Shown here: piece by piece, positions 33,301 to 44,875 of the stretch
Numbering within the stretch: the stretch's first letter is position 1
Layout: each line of letters opens with the position of its first letter
Origin: Morchella semilibera
Lineage: Eukaryota > Ascomycota > Pezizomycetes > Pezizales > Morchellaceae
Reading direction: 5' to 3'
Length of the DNA: 64,000 nucleotides
Assembly: GCA_009192285.1 (NCBI GenBank)
Contig: WBVU01000012.1
Span: 1,302,001-1,366,000, forward strand
Notes under the pieces: model-generated
What the model was told of the DNA's origin: nothing
Database searches by the model: none
The model's input: the letters and a program-made list of their open reading frames with translations, nothing else
Translations under genes and position numbers: made by a program

Positions 33301-36300
33301 ATCTCTCGAGGCCTATAAGCTTGAAAGAGAGTATATGCTCGGGCTGGACTAAAAGGATCCCTCTTTCTTTTAGACACGCATTATACAGCCCCTGGAGTTC
33401 TTTGGCCTTAGTCATATCAAGATCCACCGCCCGTGAAAATGGCATTGAAAATATTCGCCGATTGGTTAAACCGCTGAGTTTCCGGACCAATAATTGAAAC
33501 ATCTGGGCGGAGAGTGGTCTCAAAACCATCACGCGAACGAGTTTCTCGCCATCCGCAAGAGCAGCAGAGATCATGGGCACGATGACAGAGGATTTTCCTT
33601 CTCCCATGTTTAACTGCAGCACCTGTGATACTTTAGCAAACATCTAATTCAAAGTTTCAGAGATATAGTACATACCTGATTCTTTCCGGTCGTTGGGCTC
33701 ATCATTTCATAGGCAATTCGAGCTTGCACGGCACGCACTAAAATGTTATTTTCAATCTCTAGCAGGAGCCAGTCCGGGTTCTCTTCCGGGTCCCATTCTT
33801 CGTGACCTTCGTTAATAGTCTCCCTGTCAAACTCTATCTCATCCCCAACGCAGGCCAAAAGACGTTCAGACCGCTGGACCCTTGTAATTGATTTTCCGTA
33901 AAAAACAAGGGCTTTCTTCCATTGTTCTCCCAAAGTGAGTGGCGTGTTCGCTGGGAGCTTCTGGAGTAAAGAAATGGGGGATATGCACGGCCAGAGGCCT
34001 GACATATCCATCATACACTCAGCAACTCCTATTGGGGCTAGAGCCCTTCGAATAGAATTAAATATTAACACCATATCATTTTCACACTCTTTGCAAAACG
34101 TTTCCATATCATTTTCACGCTCTTTGCAAAACGTTTCCATCTTAGCTGTTGGGTTATAATCTTCGAGGGCTCTTAGACTATCAAGCATTTCAGTAGCATA
34201 TTGCCTTTCAAACTGTCCAAGATGTGTTTCTCCGAATTTTTGCAGCAGTCGATTAAGCCGGTTGGTATTTTCTCCATGGAATGCTGTTGTATGTTGTGGT
34301 TTTGGTTGGACCGGTACCGCTCTTGGTGTTTTGAGAAAATTGGGGATGTCTCGTGAGAGGAGGGTTTCAATTAAAACTCCCCCAGGCGTCCGACCCTCGT
34401 GAACCCTGCATGGTTGAAATTTGTAACTATCAATGTGAGGCTTTATTGATTTTGACGAATCTAAAACGTTTTGTATACTTGAGATGTGTTCACGAAACCC
34501 CTTATTCCGATACCAACTAGCAAACATAGGTCCAATATTTTTCATAATATCCGACACTTTGGTAAGTCGATAGTTTTTTAGTGGGGGTGATGGGCAAGCA
34601 CATGGCCATTGGCTCATCAAGTGTTTAACCAAATCTCTAGACTCTGAATCTAAGCTTTCCTGATAAGCTGAATATTGGCGTTTTTGTAACTCTGACTCGC
34701 TCTCTCCCGGATGGGCCTTCCAAGATGCTTCCTGGCTTGAAGTAAAAGCAACCTTGTAGCCGGGGTTTTTGATAACTTGGTTCAATTCACTCTCAAGAGG
34801 AGCGTATCCCATATCTAGGTCATAGGATAGATGGCAAGGGGCAGTTAGAGTTTCGAACTTCGGATTCGTCGCAAATGCCAATAGAGACCCGACAACTCGT
34901 GGATCAGTCCCTGAGTACCCAAGTGTTGATAAGAAAAACATCAACTGGTACCTATTTTCGTTGTTTTGTGCCTTGCAACAAGCGTAGTAAACTGAGCCCC
35001 AAATACCCCCAATACCTCCAATCGCTGTGTCCTGGCTTGTCCACCGATGATCATATCCCAGCCGAAATTTTTTATCAGTAGTGGAGCCCCCAATATGTCC
35101 CCACTTCTCAAGAACCTCCATGATCTGACTTGACTTATCGAGACTTGGGAGCCAAAGATTCACTGATCTGGATATGTAATAATTCTGAGTCTTTTCGAGC
35201 TTATCAAACTTAGAATCCCTTGCAGCGTAAAAAGTATCCTTGGTTGTTTCCAGCGCTGAGCCCCCAAATTCCTCTTTTCGATAGGTGGAATTTCGGACTG
35301 CTGCCCTGTTGAGTAATTTGGTGTCGCTCTCCTCCTGGTGGTAGGGCTCTACTTCAGGCTCATCCCTTTCCCGTAGAACATGAAATCTGGTCGCGTGAGC
35401 AAATACATCCATCACGACTTGATGATATGCATCGTGTTGTATAGTCGATGCAATTGGTTTCCATTCCACAGTCTGCATCACTTGAAGATGGCGTGGATAG
35501 TAATTGCGGCTTGGCGTGAGAGATGCTATATCGCGAAGTATCATGATTTCTTCAGGCTTTAACCTCTGGAAAGAAAATGTTGCTGCTGACCGAAGATTAC
35601 TGAGGGCTTCTTCCGTACCAGTACGATTGGTAAGCGGATCTGGTAGACAATGTGAGGTAACAGCATGTAGGTATGTTTTGTATAAATGACTTGCCAAGCT
35701 AGTGTTGGAGACAAGTCGACCAAGTCTGCTGTCAACAGTATAAGAATAGTACTGAACTCTTGATAAGTCTTGCGTAAGGATCCTAACGTTAACATGGTCT
35801 CCGTGATTGCGTAGGTCGACTTTCCCGTATGGAATAATGACGTTACGGACGGTACCACGACGCAATACAAGCCGGTTTACAAGTCCGCTCAAAGTCCCTA
35901 TATTCTGATTTGGATCTATAATTGCACCCCTAAACTGTTTGGATTCTAATGCATTATCCCTATTCATGCAGAATTCCAACTTTAACCGAGGTAAGCGGAT
36001 CGATAGGGATGATTTTCCTTCCTTCGGTCTAAAGCTCATTTCCATACGAGCTGTAGTCTCCAAAGGACCAAGCACCGATTCGAGCATTCGCGCTGTTGGG
36101 CTCCGAATATCAAGCACCCTCTCCTGGCCCAGGTTCATATATATAGGCGCGGTACTAGAGAATGCCATGTGCCAATTTTGTTCAGTAGATGTCCACGGAT
36201 GGCTCATTGGTCTAAACTCGATATCTCCGGTATTAATATCCATCCAGTGCACGTATCCTTCAACAAATTGCTCTGGAAAGTCGCCTATTATCTTTTTACG

Positions 36301-39300
36301 CGGAACGAGTTCATATTCTTTGGTGCTATCTGGAACGCATGTCCTGATAACTAGGTCGTCTCCGTACATGGCGAAATGAACCTAATTTATATTTCAGAGA
36401 TATGCCTCCTATATTTAATGGGAAGTTCTGTAGGGGCTAGAGTAAAAAGGCTGCTTTATCCTTTTTATGGAGTTTAGGTCTATTGAACCTAGCACATCTC
36501 CAATGTCTAGAAGCGGTTTTGAAAGAAATTTTTCTCATACCTGATGATTCAATCTAAGACCCTTCAGGTCTTCGGACTCTGGGTCAGAAATCGGATGTTT
36601 GATCTGATAACGCATTCCAGGCATCGAAGATGGAAAGACATCGAGAACTTTCTAAAGAAAGAATCAAATTAGAGGCCAACACACTCTTCATTTGGAACGG
36701 GACTTACTCCGCTAAATAACTGTTGATAGGTCGGGTGCGAAACAAAGTTCAAAGGCATTCTACCAACTGGTGATCCATCGATAAGTAGTAATCCGTTTAG
36801 GAGATTATAGTGTAACTTCTGACTACGACTCCCTGCTCCTTCTTTGCTGGTGGTCATCAACCATCTTTCTCTAGGTCCGCAATACCTTCGCCACGACAAT
36901 ACTCCTGGGATGTAGCTCGGATGGGTCTGTTTCGCGATTTGATTGAGACCCTCACTGAAGGTTGCTCCTGATAGACCCCTGCGTATGTACTGTTCAATCT
37001 TATGTGATAAACGTCTGTCCCTATCCAAGAGATGTTTGACATTCCGAGAAAGATTACCATTGACTGGTGTGTTGTCATGCACATAGATGGCACATTCGAT
37101 CAGAGTTGCGACATCTTCGACTGAATTGAGGACACTTTTCAGATGATCTTCTCTGTTATCAACGTCGTACGTTGACCTGCATATGGCAGCCACTTGTAGA
37201 ATCCGAAGCTGCAGGTCCTTCATACTTGCCTCAATATTGCATTCCTGCGACCTTTTCACTAATTGACGAGTCCAACCCAGCACTACTTTCCTAGCTCTTA
37301 ATAATAGGCAAAAACATCTCTGTGTAATGTCCCTGTCCTTATTGGTTGATAAAAGGCGTGCTGTGATGTTTATCAAAATCCTGGCAGATGTGCTCTCTAG
37401 CCAATTGGCTTCGATACTTGTGAGCATGGACTCAAGCTCCTCGAGAAGAGTGTTCCCAAATGGGGATCTTTGAAGAATGGTGTGACATTCCCTATAGGCG
37501 TTTTCTGGGTCACGAGGTCCCGCTTGCCATGCTGCTTGCATGAACAGGGAGTACACAGCTTCGTCGTTGAACGCTAGAATACGTGCTCTAACTTCTCGGG
37601 AAATGTTGTGCCACTGAAGACGATGGCCGGCTCTCAAGGTGCCAAATGCGTCGTATTCGTGTAATGAGAGGTCGTTTGGGCAATAATTCTGGTTTGATAT
37701 GACTTCATTGGATGTATGGGAATATCCATCGACTGCGTACTGTAACTCCTTGTACGTACTTGTACCCCCAGAATCTTGAACCAAGAAAGCGCAGTCCTTC
37801 CTTATATCGACATTTCCGTGCAGAACTTTGCACCATTCGAGTTTTCTGTTATCAAATAGGGCGTAATTGAGGGCATTATCAAGGCACAGAGTACGGTCTG
37901 AGAAACCTGAAGGGTGGCCACTATAATGAGACCTATAGAAAGACTTTGTTGATGAGCACCATACAATGCGTTGTCCATAATTTTTGTAATACCGCGACAA
38001 GCCTCTATATTCCCACAGGTTCTCCTCTGGTTTCTTATCCTCATGGGGCTTTTCGGGAGAACAGATATTGACAAGAATGTTGTGGGTTTGATCCCTCCAT
38101 ACACTGAATCCCATTGGACAATCAAGCTCAAAGACAACCGCCATACGATCAAACCTATCCGCCGGAAGTGGCCATTCGTGGATGGTTATCGACATACTGG
38201 CCGCCTGTGATTGTGGGCCACACTTTGGGCATGCGTTTATGTGCCAATCCCACCGAGTATAGTGATTCGTTGGATAGTTGCACGAGTTGGAATTGTGTTT
38301 TGCCATCAAAGCAGTATGCCTCTCTACCATCTGCTTGTATTCTATTATCTTCTCCTCTTTCTCTTTCTGCGCGTCGGCCAAAATTATCTCTTCGAGTTGT
38401 TTGTGGTGTTGCGACTCTGTGAAGTATCGTACGGCGAAGGATCCTCCGCTTGGGGGCGAGAAATCCGACAATATCGGTGGATACTTAGCTCCCGAATTGC
38501 GCTGCTCAATATAAGTCTCAATACATTGTAGGCGCTCCATTTGCTGATATCTCGGTAGGAGAAGCGGCTCGAAAAGCTCTTTAGAAAACCCAGGGGCGTA
38601 GTCAGAGAGTAGGGGGTAGTGGGAAACTGCTATTTTATCCAGAGCGACCCATAGTTCGTAAGTTGTCAAGAACATAATCGACATGCTCTCAGGGTTTAAC
38701 GCATATTCTTCTTTTGCAGTGGCAGTATAGTCGTCGATCCATCCCGAAAGCGTTCGAAAGGCTCCCTCACGGTTTGTAAACGACCGTAACTTATCGACAG
38801 TCCAGCCGTTGAGGCTCTCTTGCACCCACTGCTCAAAATCGGCGAGGAGGATAGGGAGTTCATCCGCGGAGACTTTGGAAAACTCACGTGTAGATGTTGG
38901 CTCGCGTGGTGGGTGGTTGACATTGAATGGGAGTCGATCAGGGTTAGCAATTTCACGGCTCATCACCTTTTTGAGGTACTCTTTGCTATTGTTAAGAGAT
39001 AGCCGGGAATCTTCTTCGAGAGATAGGCTGTCGGGCTTCCACCGAGTAGCTTCTGAATGGAATTCTTGTATCTGTGTCCATATCTTCTGCAATCCTTGCT
39101 GATTCTTAGAAGTTATTTCAGAGGCTTTTTCCAACACAAATCCTGGAACCGCGGCGGACTTGATATCTCGGAGCTTATAAGCTCGACGGCTCAACTTCGT
39201 ATTCATGATGAACAGTAGGTCGCTGCCCACCTTCCCACTCTTTACAGCAAGATCCAGAATATCTGCAAGGAAATAGACCATGAAACTCTTATAGTGCTCC

Positions 39301-40303
39301 CTTTCCTTCAAGACGATTTGCATCGCAACCCGAACTACCAACCACAAGGGAGATCTTCGCCATGGTAGCTTGACATTTTTCCACAAAACATCATCCGCGA
39401 TCCTCTTCTGGAAGCGGTTCACTTCGGCAGGTCTTCCAATGCCAAGCAAGATTCCCGTGAGCATTTGCGTGATGAACTCCGGGTCTGCTGTGTCTCTTAT
39501 CTCAGAAACATCCTTCCCAGCTTTATGGGCTACCGGGATGGCGCTCTCAATAATATTATCATTCATCTCTTTTGCAAAATGGACAAACTCTTTACAGAAG
39601 CTGGGGTCTTGAGCTCTGGAGATTGGAATAGCAATGGCTGGGCCGGGGTATGAGACTAGGAGCCTTCTGGGGGCGCCCATAACTGCCTCGTTGGTAGCGG
39701 AGGCCTCAAAAGAGGTGAATAGCATCTCGGAGCCGAGGTGCTGAAGAATAAGGCCGGCATTCTGGGCAGCAATGTGCAAAGTGATCACATCTACAAACAT
39801 TCATATTAATTAGTAAGCTTATAACAGCACATACACTCGGCGGGAGTCTAAGTAGTCCAGTTTATTAGACCAATATATTTCCAGATAGATATATTCAATC
39901 CCTGGAGATAAACCAACAGAATTCCACGCCCGGGCTTCCTTCTAAACTATCGGCATTCATGACTCCAATAAACCAGACCATTGGGGGCTTCCGGACAAGC
40001 TATATATGCCATCTAAGTGGTTTGCTACATACCTCCCATATACATTCTCTGGATTGCATCACTCAAGCTCTTACTTGATAAAGACGATTTGCCCTGTATG
40101 TCATAAAGATTGTTGAGCATTGCGACTGCTTGGCCCCATCGGTCACCTTGCCACCCCAGCCTCTCCTGATAGCGAATAGCACTTGATTTTATGAGCAGCA
40201 AGAGCTCCGAGTTTTTGTTTTGAAGTTCTTTGTCCGCCTCATGGGGCAGCTTTGGCGGCAGAAAGACATGGTTGATGATGAAATTGAGGGTGTCTTGATC
40301 CAT
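30387..40303 (-). CDS. Giant DUF6606/DUF3638/DUF3645 protein with SecA-like ATPase motifs
   Basis: Seven exons on the minus strand: 40303-40033, 39790-36708, 36651-36541, 36381-33676, 33622-32075, 32028-31713, 31642-30387; introns 242, 56, 159, 53, 46, 70 nt, all in phase, 3,096 residues without a break. It matches the family of ~3,000-residue fungal proteins often labelled ubiquitin hydrolase-like. The N-terminus (FIINHVFLPPKLPHEAD) is the DUF6606 end. A His/Cys cluster with CPKC lies near residues 610-640. The DUF3638 core begins VLQLNMGEGKSSVIVPM (Walker A-like GEGKS ~2064-2068) and has DESDEIL (~2192-2198). The DUF3645 part has LDEVHTRGTDLKLP (~2645-2658), then LVQACMRMRKLGQGQS across the sixth intron. 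I see no confident protease catalytic set. An ATP-driven motor is my inference; biochemical role unknown. Confidence 0.92.
34073..34138 (-). repeat. 33-bp in-frame tandem duplication in the giant gene
   Basis: Two adjacent 33-bp copies differ by one base and encode METFCKEREND followed by METFCKECEND (R/C at the eighth residue). Recent slip duplication inside exon 4. Confidence 0.95.
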
Positions 40304-41952
40304 AGTGTTTCGCCGATAACTAACCAATACACAAATAACTATCAGCTTCAATAGACACCCCACTAATATAAAGTGAGCTCCTCATACATGTGGTGGATAA
40401 ATATTCGATTATTGTTGTGAAAAAAAAAAAATGCAGATATTGCAATGGCGCGCCTAAAGGTGATTGAGGTCAAGAGGCACAAGTCTAGCTAGCTATATGG
40501 TCCTCAGGCGCGTGTGTACTGGTACAAAGGTGTGCTGTACGGAATCCAAGTTATATTATATAGTATCCTATGAGTACATGTTGACAGGGATTTTGCCGCC
40601 CTTGCTGCTGCCTTAAGAGTAAAAAGCAATTAACAATGGGTTGCCTGAAAGCGCGCATCACAAATTATCACTCGAGAGATAAGGCAATGCATGATAAGCG
40701 CGGCAGCCTAGAGTACCCGAGTACTGATAACCACCAGAACAAGCGATCAAGAGCCGACTACCAATTTTAAAACTCTTCACGCAACCGATCAAACTAGTTC
40801 GATTCTCTGGTGTCTATCTACACTTCGAGTCCAGATCGGGGCACCTAGCAAGGCTTTTTTTCCTTTATATATGTCAAACACGAAGGACAGACGCACACGC
40901 CGTGAAAGCTGTCGATCCCGGCATACGTGGCCCCCACAGCACGGCTGCAATCTACCAAGACGCGGGAGCAGCCCAGAAGTTGATAGCGCTAGCGAAAGGA
41001 GCGTTTTACGCGTTTGAATAATGGGACCCCTGCCCAAATTATCACCGGGTTTCATGTCGGAATATACTCGCGCGTTAATTAAGTCCTGGGAAATTTGTGA
41101 GCCCGTTGCTACCAATAATTCTCAGGACTTAATTAATAAAGCCGCGTGTTTGCTTAGCAGTGGATTACCCCACCGTCTACGGGCTAGGTAGCGGATATAC
41201 ACGCTTGATCATGAACCGTCACTCGGTCGCCTAACCTGGCTGTAGGGCTCTAGAGAGGGTGAGATTACTAGATCCTATGTACTACGCCATATGTACGAGA
41301 AGACGAGCTGTTTCGTGACCCATGCTCTCCCCCTTTACAAGTACATCGGATGTCATATCCCATAAAAGGCATCTCGTTTGAGGGCTGTTGCCTTGAGCTA
41401 TTTGCTTTTCCTAAGCTAGGGCGATATCAGCTTGGAACCCTTATGTTTGTCTCCCGAAATGCCCAAAATAGCAGTTACAGTCGTCAACATTAGTATCGAT
41501 AGGCCCATCAGGTTGGCGCCGGTAAGATTAATATCTCAGTAGGATCAAATGATCAGCCAATCATATATGATATTTTCCACCCATACAGATATTTGCCGAA
41601 TACAGCATACTGGTAGGTATCACATGTATCTACGACACTGATATCTAAGTCGGTAGTACCCGTCGTCCCAATCGAAGATATGCTGCCTTGGATAGATGTA
41701 CCTACATACGCACCATCATACAATATGCAGAAAATCATTGCATTATCGCCAATTATATTGCCCAAGACCCTGGCACTTTCGTGGCTGGGCAGCAACCCAA
41801 TTATGCAGGTACTATGTGTCTACCCCGGGAGGCGGGTTTCGAACCCGGGCTGGGGGGAGTAGTAATCTGAGAGGAGCCCCTTAATACTTTGCTTATGACT
41901 TCTCTCCGGCATCGAGTACATCTCCACCAATACTTCTTCTACCACCACCACC
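40304..41952. promoter_or_regulatory. Divergent upstream region, giant gene / acyltransferase
   Basis: 1.65 kb between divergent starts with no supported gene. The 108-codon minus-strand frame at 40789-41115 shows no family features. A T-arm-like palindrome GGGTTTCGAACCC at about 41835 has no partner A-box. Confidence 0.5.
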
Positions 41953-43363
41953 ATGGATAACATTGCCCAAACTCTTCGGCCAGTTGGTGAGGCTCCCTCC
42001 CCACCAGGCCATTCCCCCAGCGCACCTACTAACTACCCCCCAAGGCATGCTCGAGAAGTGGTCGACCGTCCGCCACAACCTTAGCTTCTACATCAATGTT
42101 GCCGTGACAGCCCGATATACCTCAAGCGCTTCCAACCCTCTCACTAAAGACACCATCTACCGCGCCCTCGGCGCCCTCATCGCCACACACGCCCCACTCG
42201 GCACCACAATCCTCGGCGAAAACACCCCGCACCCCAAATTCGCCCGCCTCGCGCGCATCAACCTTGACGAGATCGTGACAACTACACGCTTGCATGCTAC
42301 AACGCCTGCCGCCGAGCTCGCCGAAACCGACGAAATTTTGTCCTCGCAGCACAACCATAAGTTCCTCGAGCTTGGTCGTCTCCCGCCATGGCGCGTCATT
42401 ATTATCGCCCCCCGCACGCCTGACCCTGCCACACGTGGCGTTGATGTGGCATTCGTCTATCATCATGCCATTGGTGATGGCGCTGCAGGCCTTGTGTTTC
42501 ATCGTGCACTGCTACGTGCGCTAAATACGCCATATGAGGCGGGTGTAGAGGCACCGAGTGTCATTACGCCGCCGGAGCTACCTCTGGCGCCGCCGGTGGA
42601 AGGCCAAGTGTCGCTGACGACGTCGGTGTCAAGGCTGTGGTCCCAGGTGTGGTCCCGGAAGTCAGGCGCGGGACATTGGTGCGGCGCGGCGATCCAGATT
42701 CCGCTCAAGAATGTTGTTCGGACGGTGGTGTTCCCAGCAGATGTTGTTTCGAGTCTTGTGACTGCTTGTCGGAGGGAGGAAACGACGGTAACAGGGCTAC
42801 TCCAGGCGGTGCTGGCAAGAGCGTTTTTCGGGGTATTGAGTGAGGAAGAGGCAGAGAGGCTATCGATAACGGCAGCGGTGGATTTGAGGAGGTTTATGCC
42901 AGGTACGGCGGAGGAGACTATGGGTGTATTTGTATGCTCGGTTTCCGAGGTGCATGAGCGTCGAGCAGCGGCGGATATATGGAGTGTAGCAAGGCGGTGT
43001 AAAGCTGTCCTGCAGAAGGCGGTGGAGGCTGGTACGAAGGATACTGATACTGGGTTGCTCAAGTATTTGAGCGGCTATGAGAAATATTTCCTCGGGAAGC
43101 TGGGGGGGCGGCGGGAGCAGAGCATGGAGCTGTCGAACCTGGGGGTGTTTAAATGTGCTCTTGGTGGCGAGTGGGGCATTAATAGGATTTTGTTTAGCCA
43201 GAGTGCAAGTGTGAGCGGGTGCGCGGTGGAGTTTAGTGTAGTAAGTGTGGTGGGCGGGGAGATGTGTGTATGCGTTAGTGTACAGGAGGGAGTTGTTGAG
43301 GAAAAGATGCTGGCCGATGCAATAGAGGCGTTTGAAGCTGCCTTGGTGGAGTTGGCAGGGTGA
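41953..43363 (+). CDS. Alcohol acetyltransferase-like (BAHD/CAT-fold) enzyme
   Basis: Resembles fungal alcohol O-acetyltransferases (ATF1-type family), which esterify alcohols with acetyl-CoA; the true acceptor is unknown. Exons 41953-41986 and 42045-43363 (58-nt intron, donor GTGAGG, branch CTACTAACTA) give 450 residues. Splicing makes the family N-terminus TLRPVG-MLEKWSTVRHNLSFY; the unspliced open frame starting at 41963 has an unrelated head. HHAIGDG at residues ~151-157 is the HxxxD catalytic motif of the CoA-dependent acyltransferase fold. Later AAVDLRRFMP and ELSNLGVFKC match the structural NVR/DFG-type positions of the fold only loosely. The genome context (giant protein on one side, repeats on the other) does not suggest a cluster. 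Confidence 0.85.
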
Positions 43364-44183
43364 GTGGTGTGTACCCCTCCGTGTGTAATGTAGCGGGGGT
43401 GATATCCGCGGGGCCTTGCCTGTGTTTGTGAGTTATCAAGGTGTAAATATTCAGGAGGTTGAACGAAGTCCTTCTCTAAGGGAGTATAAAATGTAGTCAA
43501 AGCATCATTTAGAGTATGACATTGCGTTGGCCTTAAACCATATATGCATACAGACTTGGGCTATTGTGTCTTTTGACTCCCAATTCACGAATACCCATGC
43601 ACTGTGCAGTGTGGACGTCCTATATATGTAAGCCTGGGGCTGGGCTAAATAAGATAATAGAGAACCCGACAAGGGCTCACGAACAAGACAAAAAGTCAGG
43701 TATTTGCCTGCAATTCGAGTGACGAGGTGGCCTAGGAACCTTGAAAATAGAGAGAGGTAGTAAGGGTACCATCTATTATTTGGCAATTTGTCTCAAGGCG
43801 CACCCATCCCAAAATATGTGGCATTGATGTACGTATATAGCAGTCGGTTTTTATATAAGATGCAACAGCTACTGGTTTGTATATAAAATCCTATTGCCTT
43901 TGGTTAATACTGTTCAGTAAGCAAAAAAAAAAAAAAAAAAAAAAAGGAAGAAAAGGAACTGGAGTTCTCTGCGAGGAACAAGAGGACTACCTTAGATGAC
44001 TAAGTCAATTAGCTAAATAACTCCGTCGTTTTTCACTAATTGACATACACTTACTAAACGACTCCACTAAGTGACTCTAAATGACACTTATTCTCACCTC
44101 CCCCCCTAATTATATAAATGACTCTCGCTCCACTAAATGACTCTCGTTCCACTAAATGACACTTGAATTTAACCATATCCTAT
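43364..44183. other. Gene-free stretch with poly-A run and reiterated CTAAATGACT motif
   Basis: A run of about 23 A at 43923-43945. From about 44000 to 44165 variants of ACTAAATGACTC recur at least six times in loose tandem, including two copies of ACTAAATGACTCTCGYTCC-like units. No gene. Confidence 0.6.
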
Positions 44184-44545
44184 TATGGTGCGGTAAATGT
44201 GTCGGGAGTGGTTTTGCCAACGGTGGTGAAAATAATACCAACATTTATACCTTAAAATGGATAAAAGCACAGACTTTCTGGCCAAAAGGGGCTATATAAT
44301 GCCAATCATATATACAACATTGTCCACCGGTGGGAAAATTCACCACTGGTGGCAGGTATTTTACCACCGCTGGGAAAGCTTTATAAGTGTTGGCATTAAT
44401 CCTTGAATATTCACAAACGTAGCATAAAGACTGAAACTTAGCATTTATACTGGCACAAAGACTGAAATTCAGCACTAATACCACCGGTGGTAAATAGTTT
44501 ATCAACCGTTGGTGAAACTACTTTTGACACGTTTACTGCTCCATA
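44184..44545. mobile_element. MITE, family A copy 2 (362 bp)
   Basis: Ends TATGGTGCGGTAAATGTGTC and, reverse-complemented, TATGGAGCAGTAAACGTGTC. Internal block order is inverted relative to copy 1 (GGCCAAAAGGGGCTATATAA near the left end, GACTGAAATTCAGCA near the right). Several CCACCGGTGG-type palindromes. The flanks carry TA on both sides. Confidence 0.85.
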
Positions 44546-44706
44546 ATCCTATATAAATGACTTAATTTGCTAAGTGACTAGAAACCCGAAAAAACTGTCG
44601 CCAAGGACTAAATATTTAGATTCAGAGTCTTGGCCAAGAACCCCAAATATTTTTAACTCATTAACTATATAATAATAATATGATGCGGTAAAAATATGGT
44701 GCGGTA

Positions 44707-44866
44707 TATGTAGCGGTAAATGTGTCGAAAGCAATTTTACCAACGGTGGTAAATTATTTACCACCGGTGGTATAAGCACTGAATTTCAGTCCTTGTTCCA
44801 GTATAAATGTGCTTATACTACCGGTGGTAAAATTACATGTACTTTTGACACATTTAGCGCTCCACA
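44707..44866. mobile_element. MITE, family A copy 3, short form (160 bp)
   Basis: Left TATGTAGCGGTAAATGTGTC and right, reverse-complemented, TGTGGAGCGCTAAATGTGTC. Contains TTTACCACCGGTGGTA and the block GCACTGAATTTCAGTCCTTG that is identical in copy 1. Two further partial left ends (44679 and 44695) lie just outside, as if copies had inserted into each other or ends had slipped. Confidence 0.75.
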
Positions 44867-44875
44867 ACTAAAATA

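Noticed and set aside
40789-41115. 108-codon minus-strand open frame between the giant gene and the acyltransferase
   Set aside because: No domain, and sits in the promoter gap of two divergent genes.
41832-41852. tRNA T-arm-like palindrome upstream of the acyltransferase
   Set aside because: No A-box at the right distance on either strand and no acceptor stem.
41963-42046. Acyltransferase start at 41963 without intron
   Set aside because: The unspliced head does not fit the family, whereas removing 41987-42044 (with a CTACTAACTA branch) yields TLRPVG joined to LEKWSTVRH.
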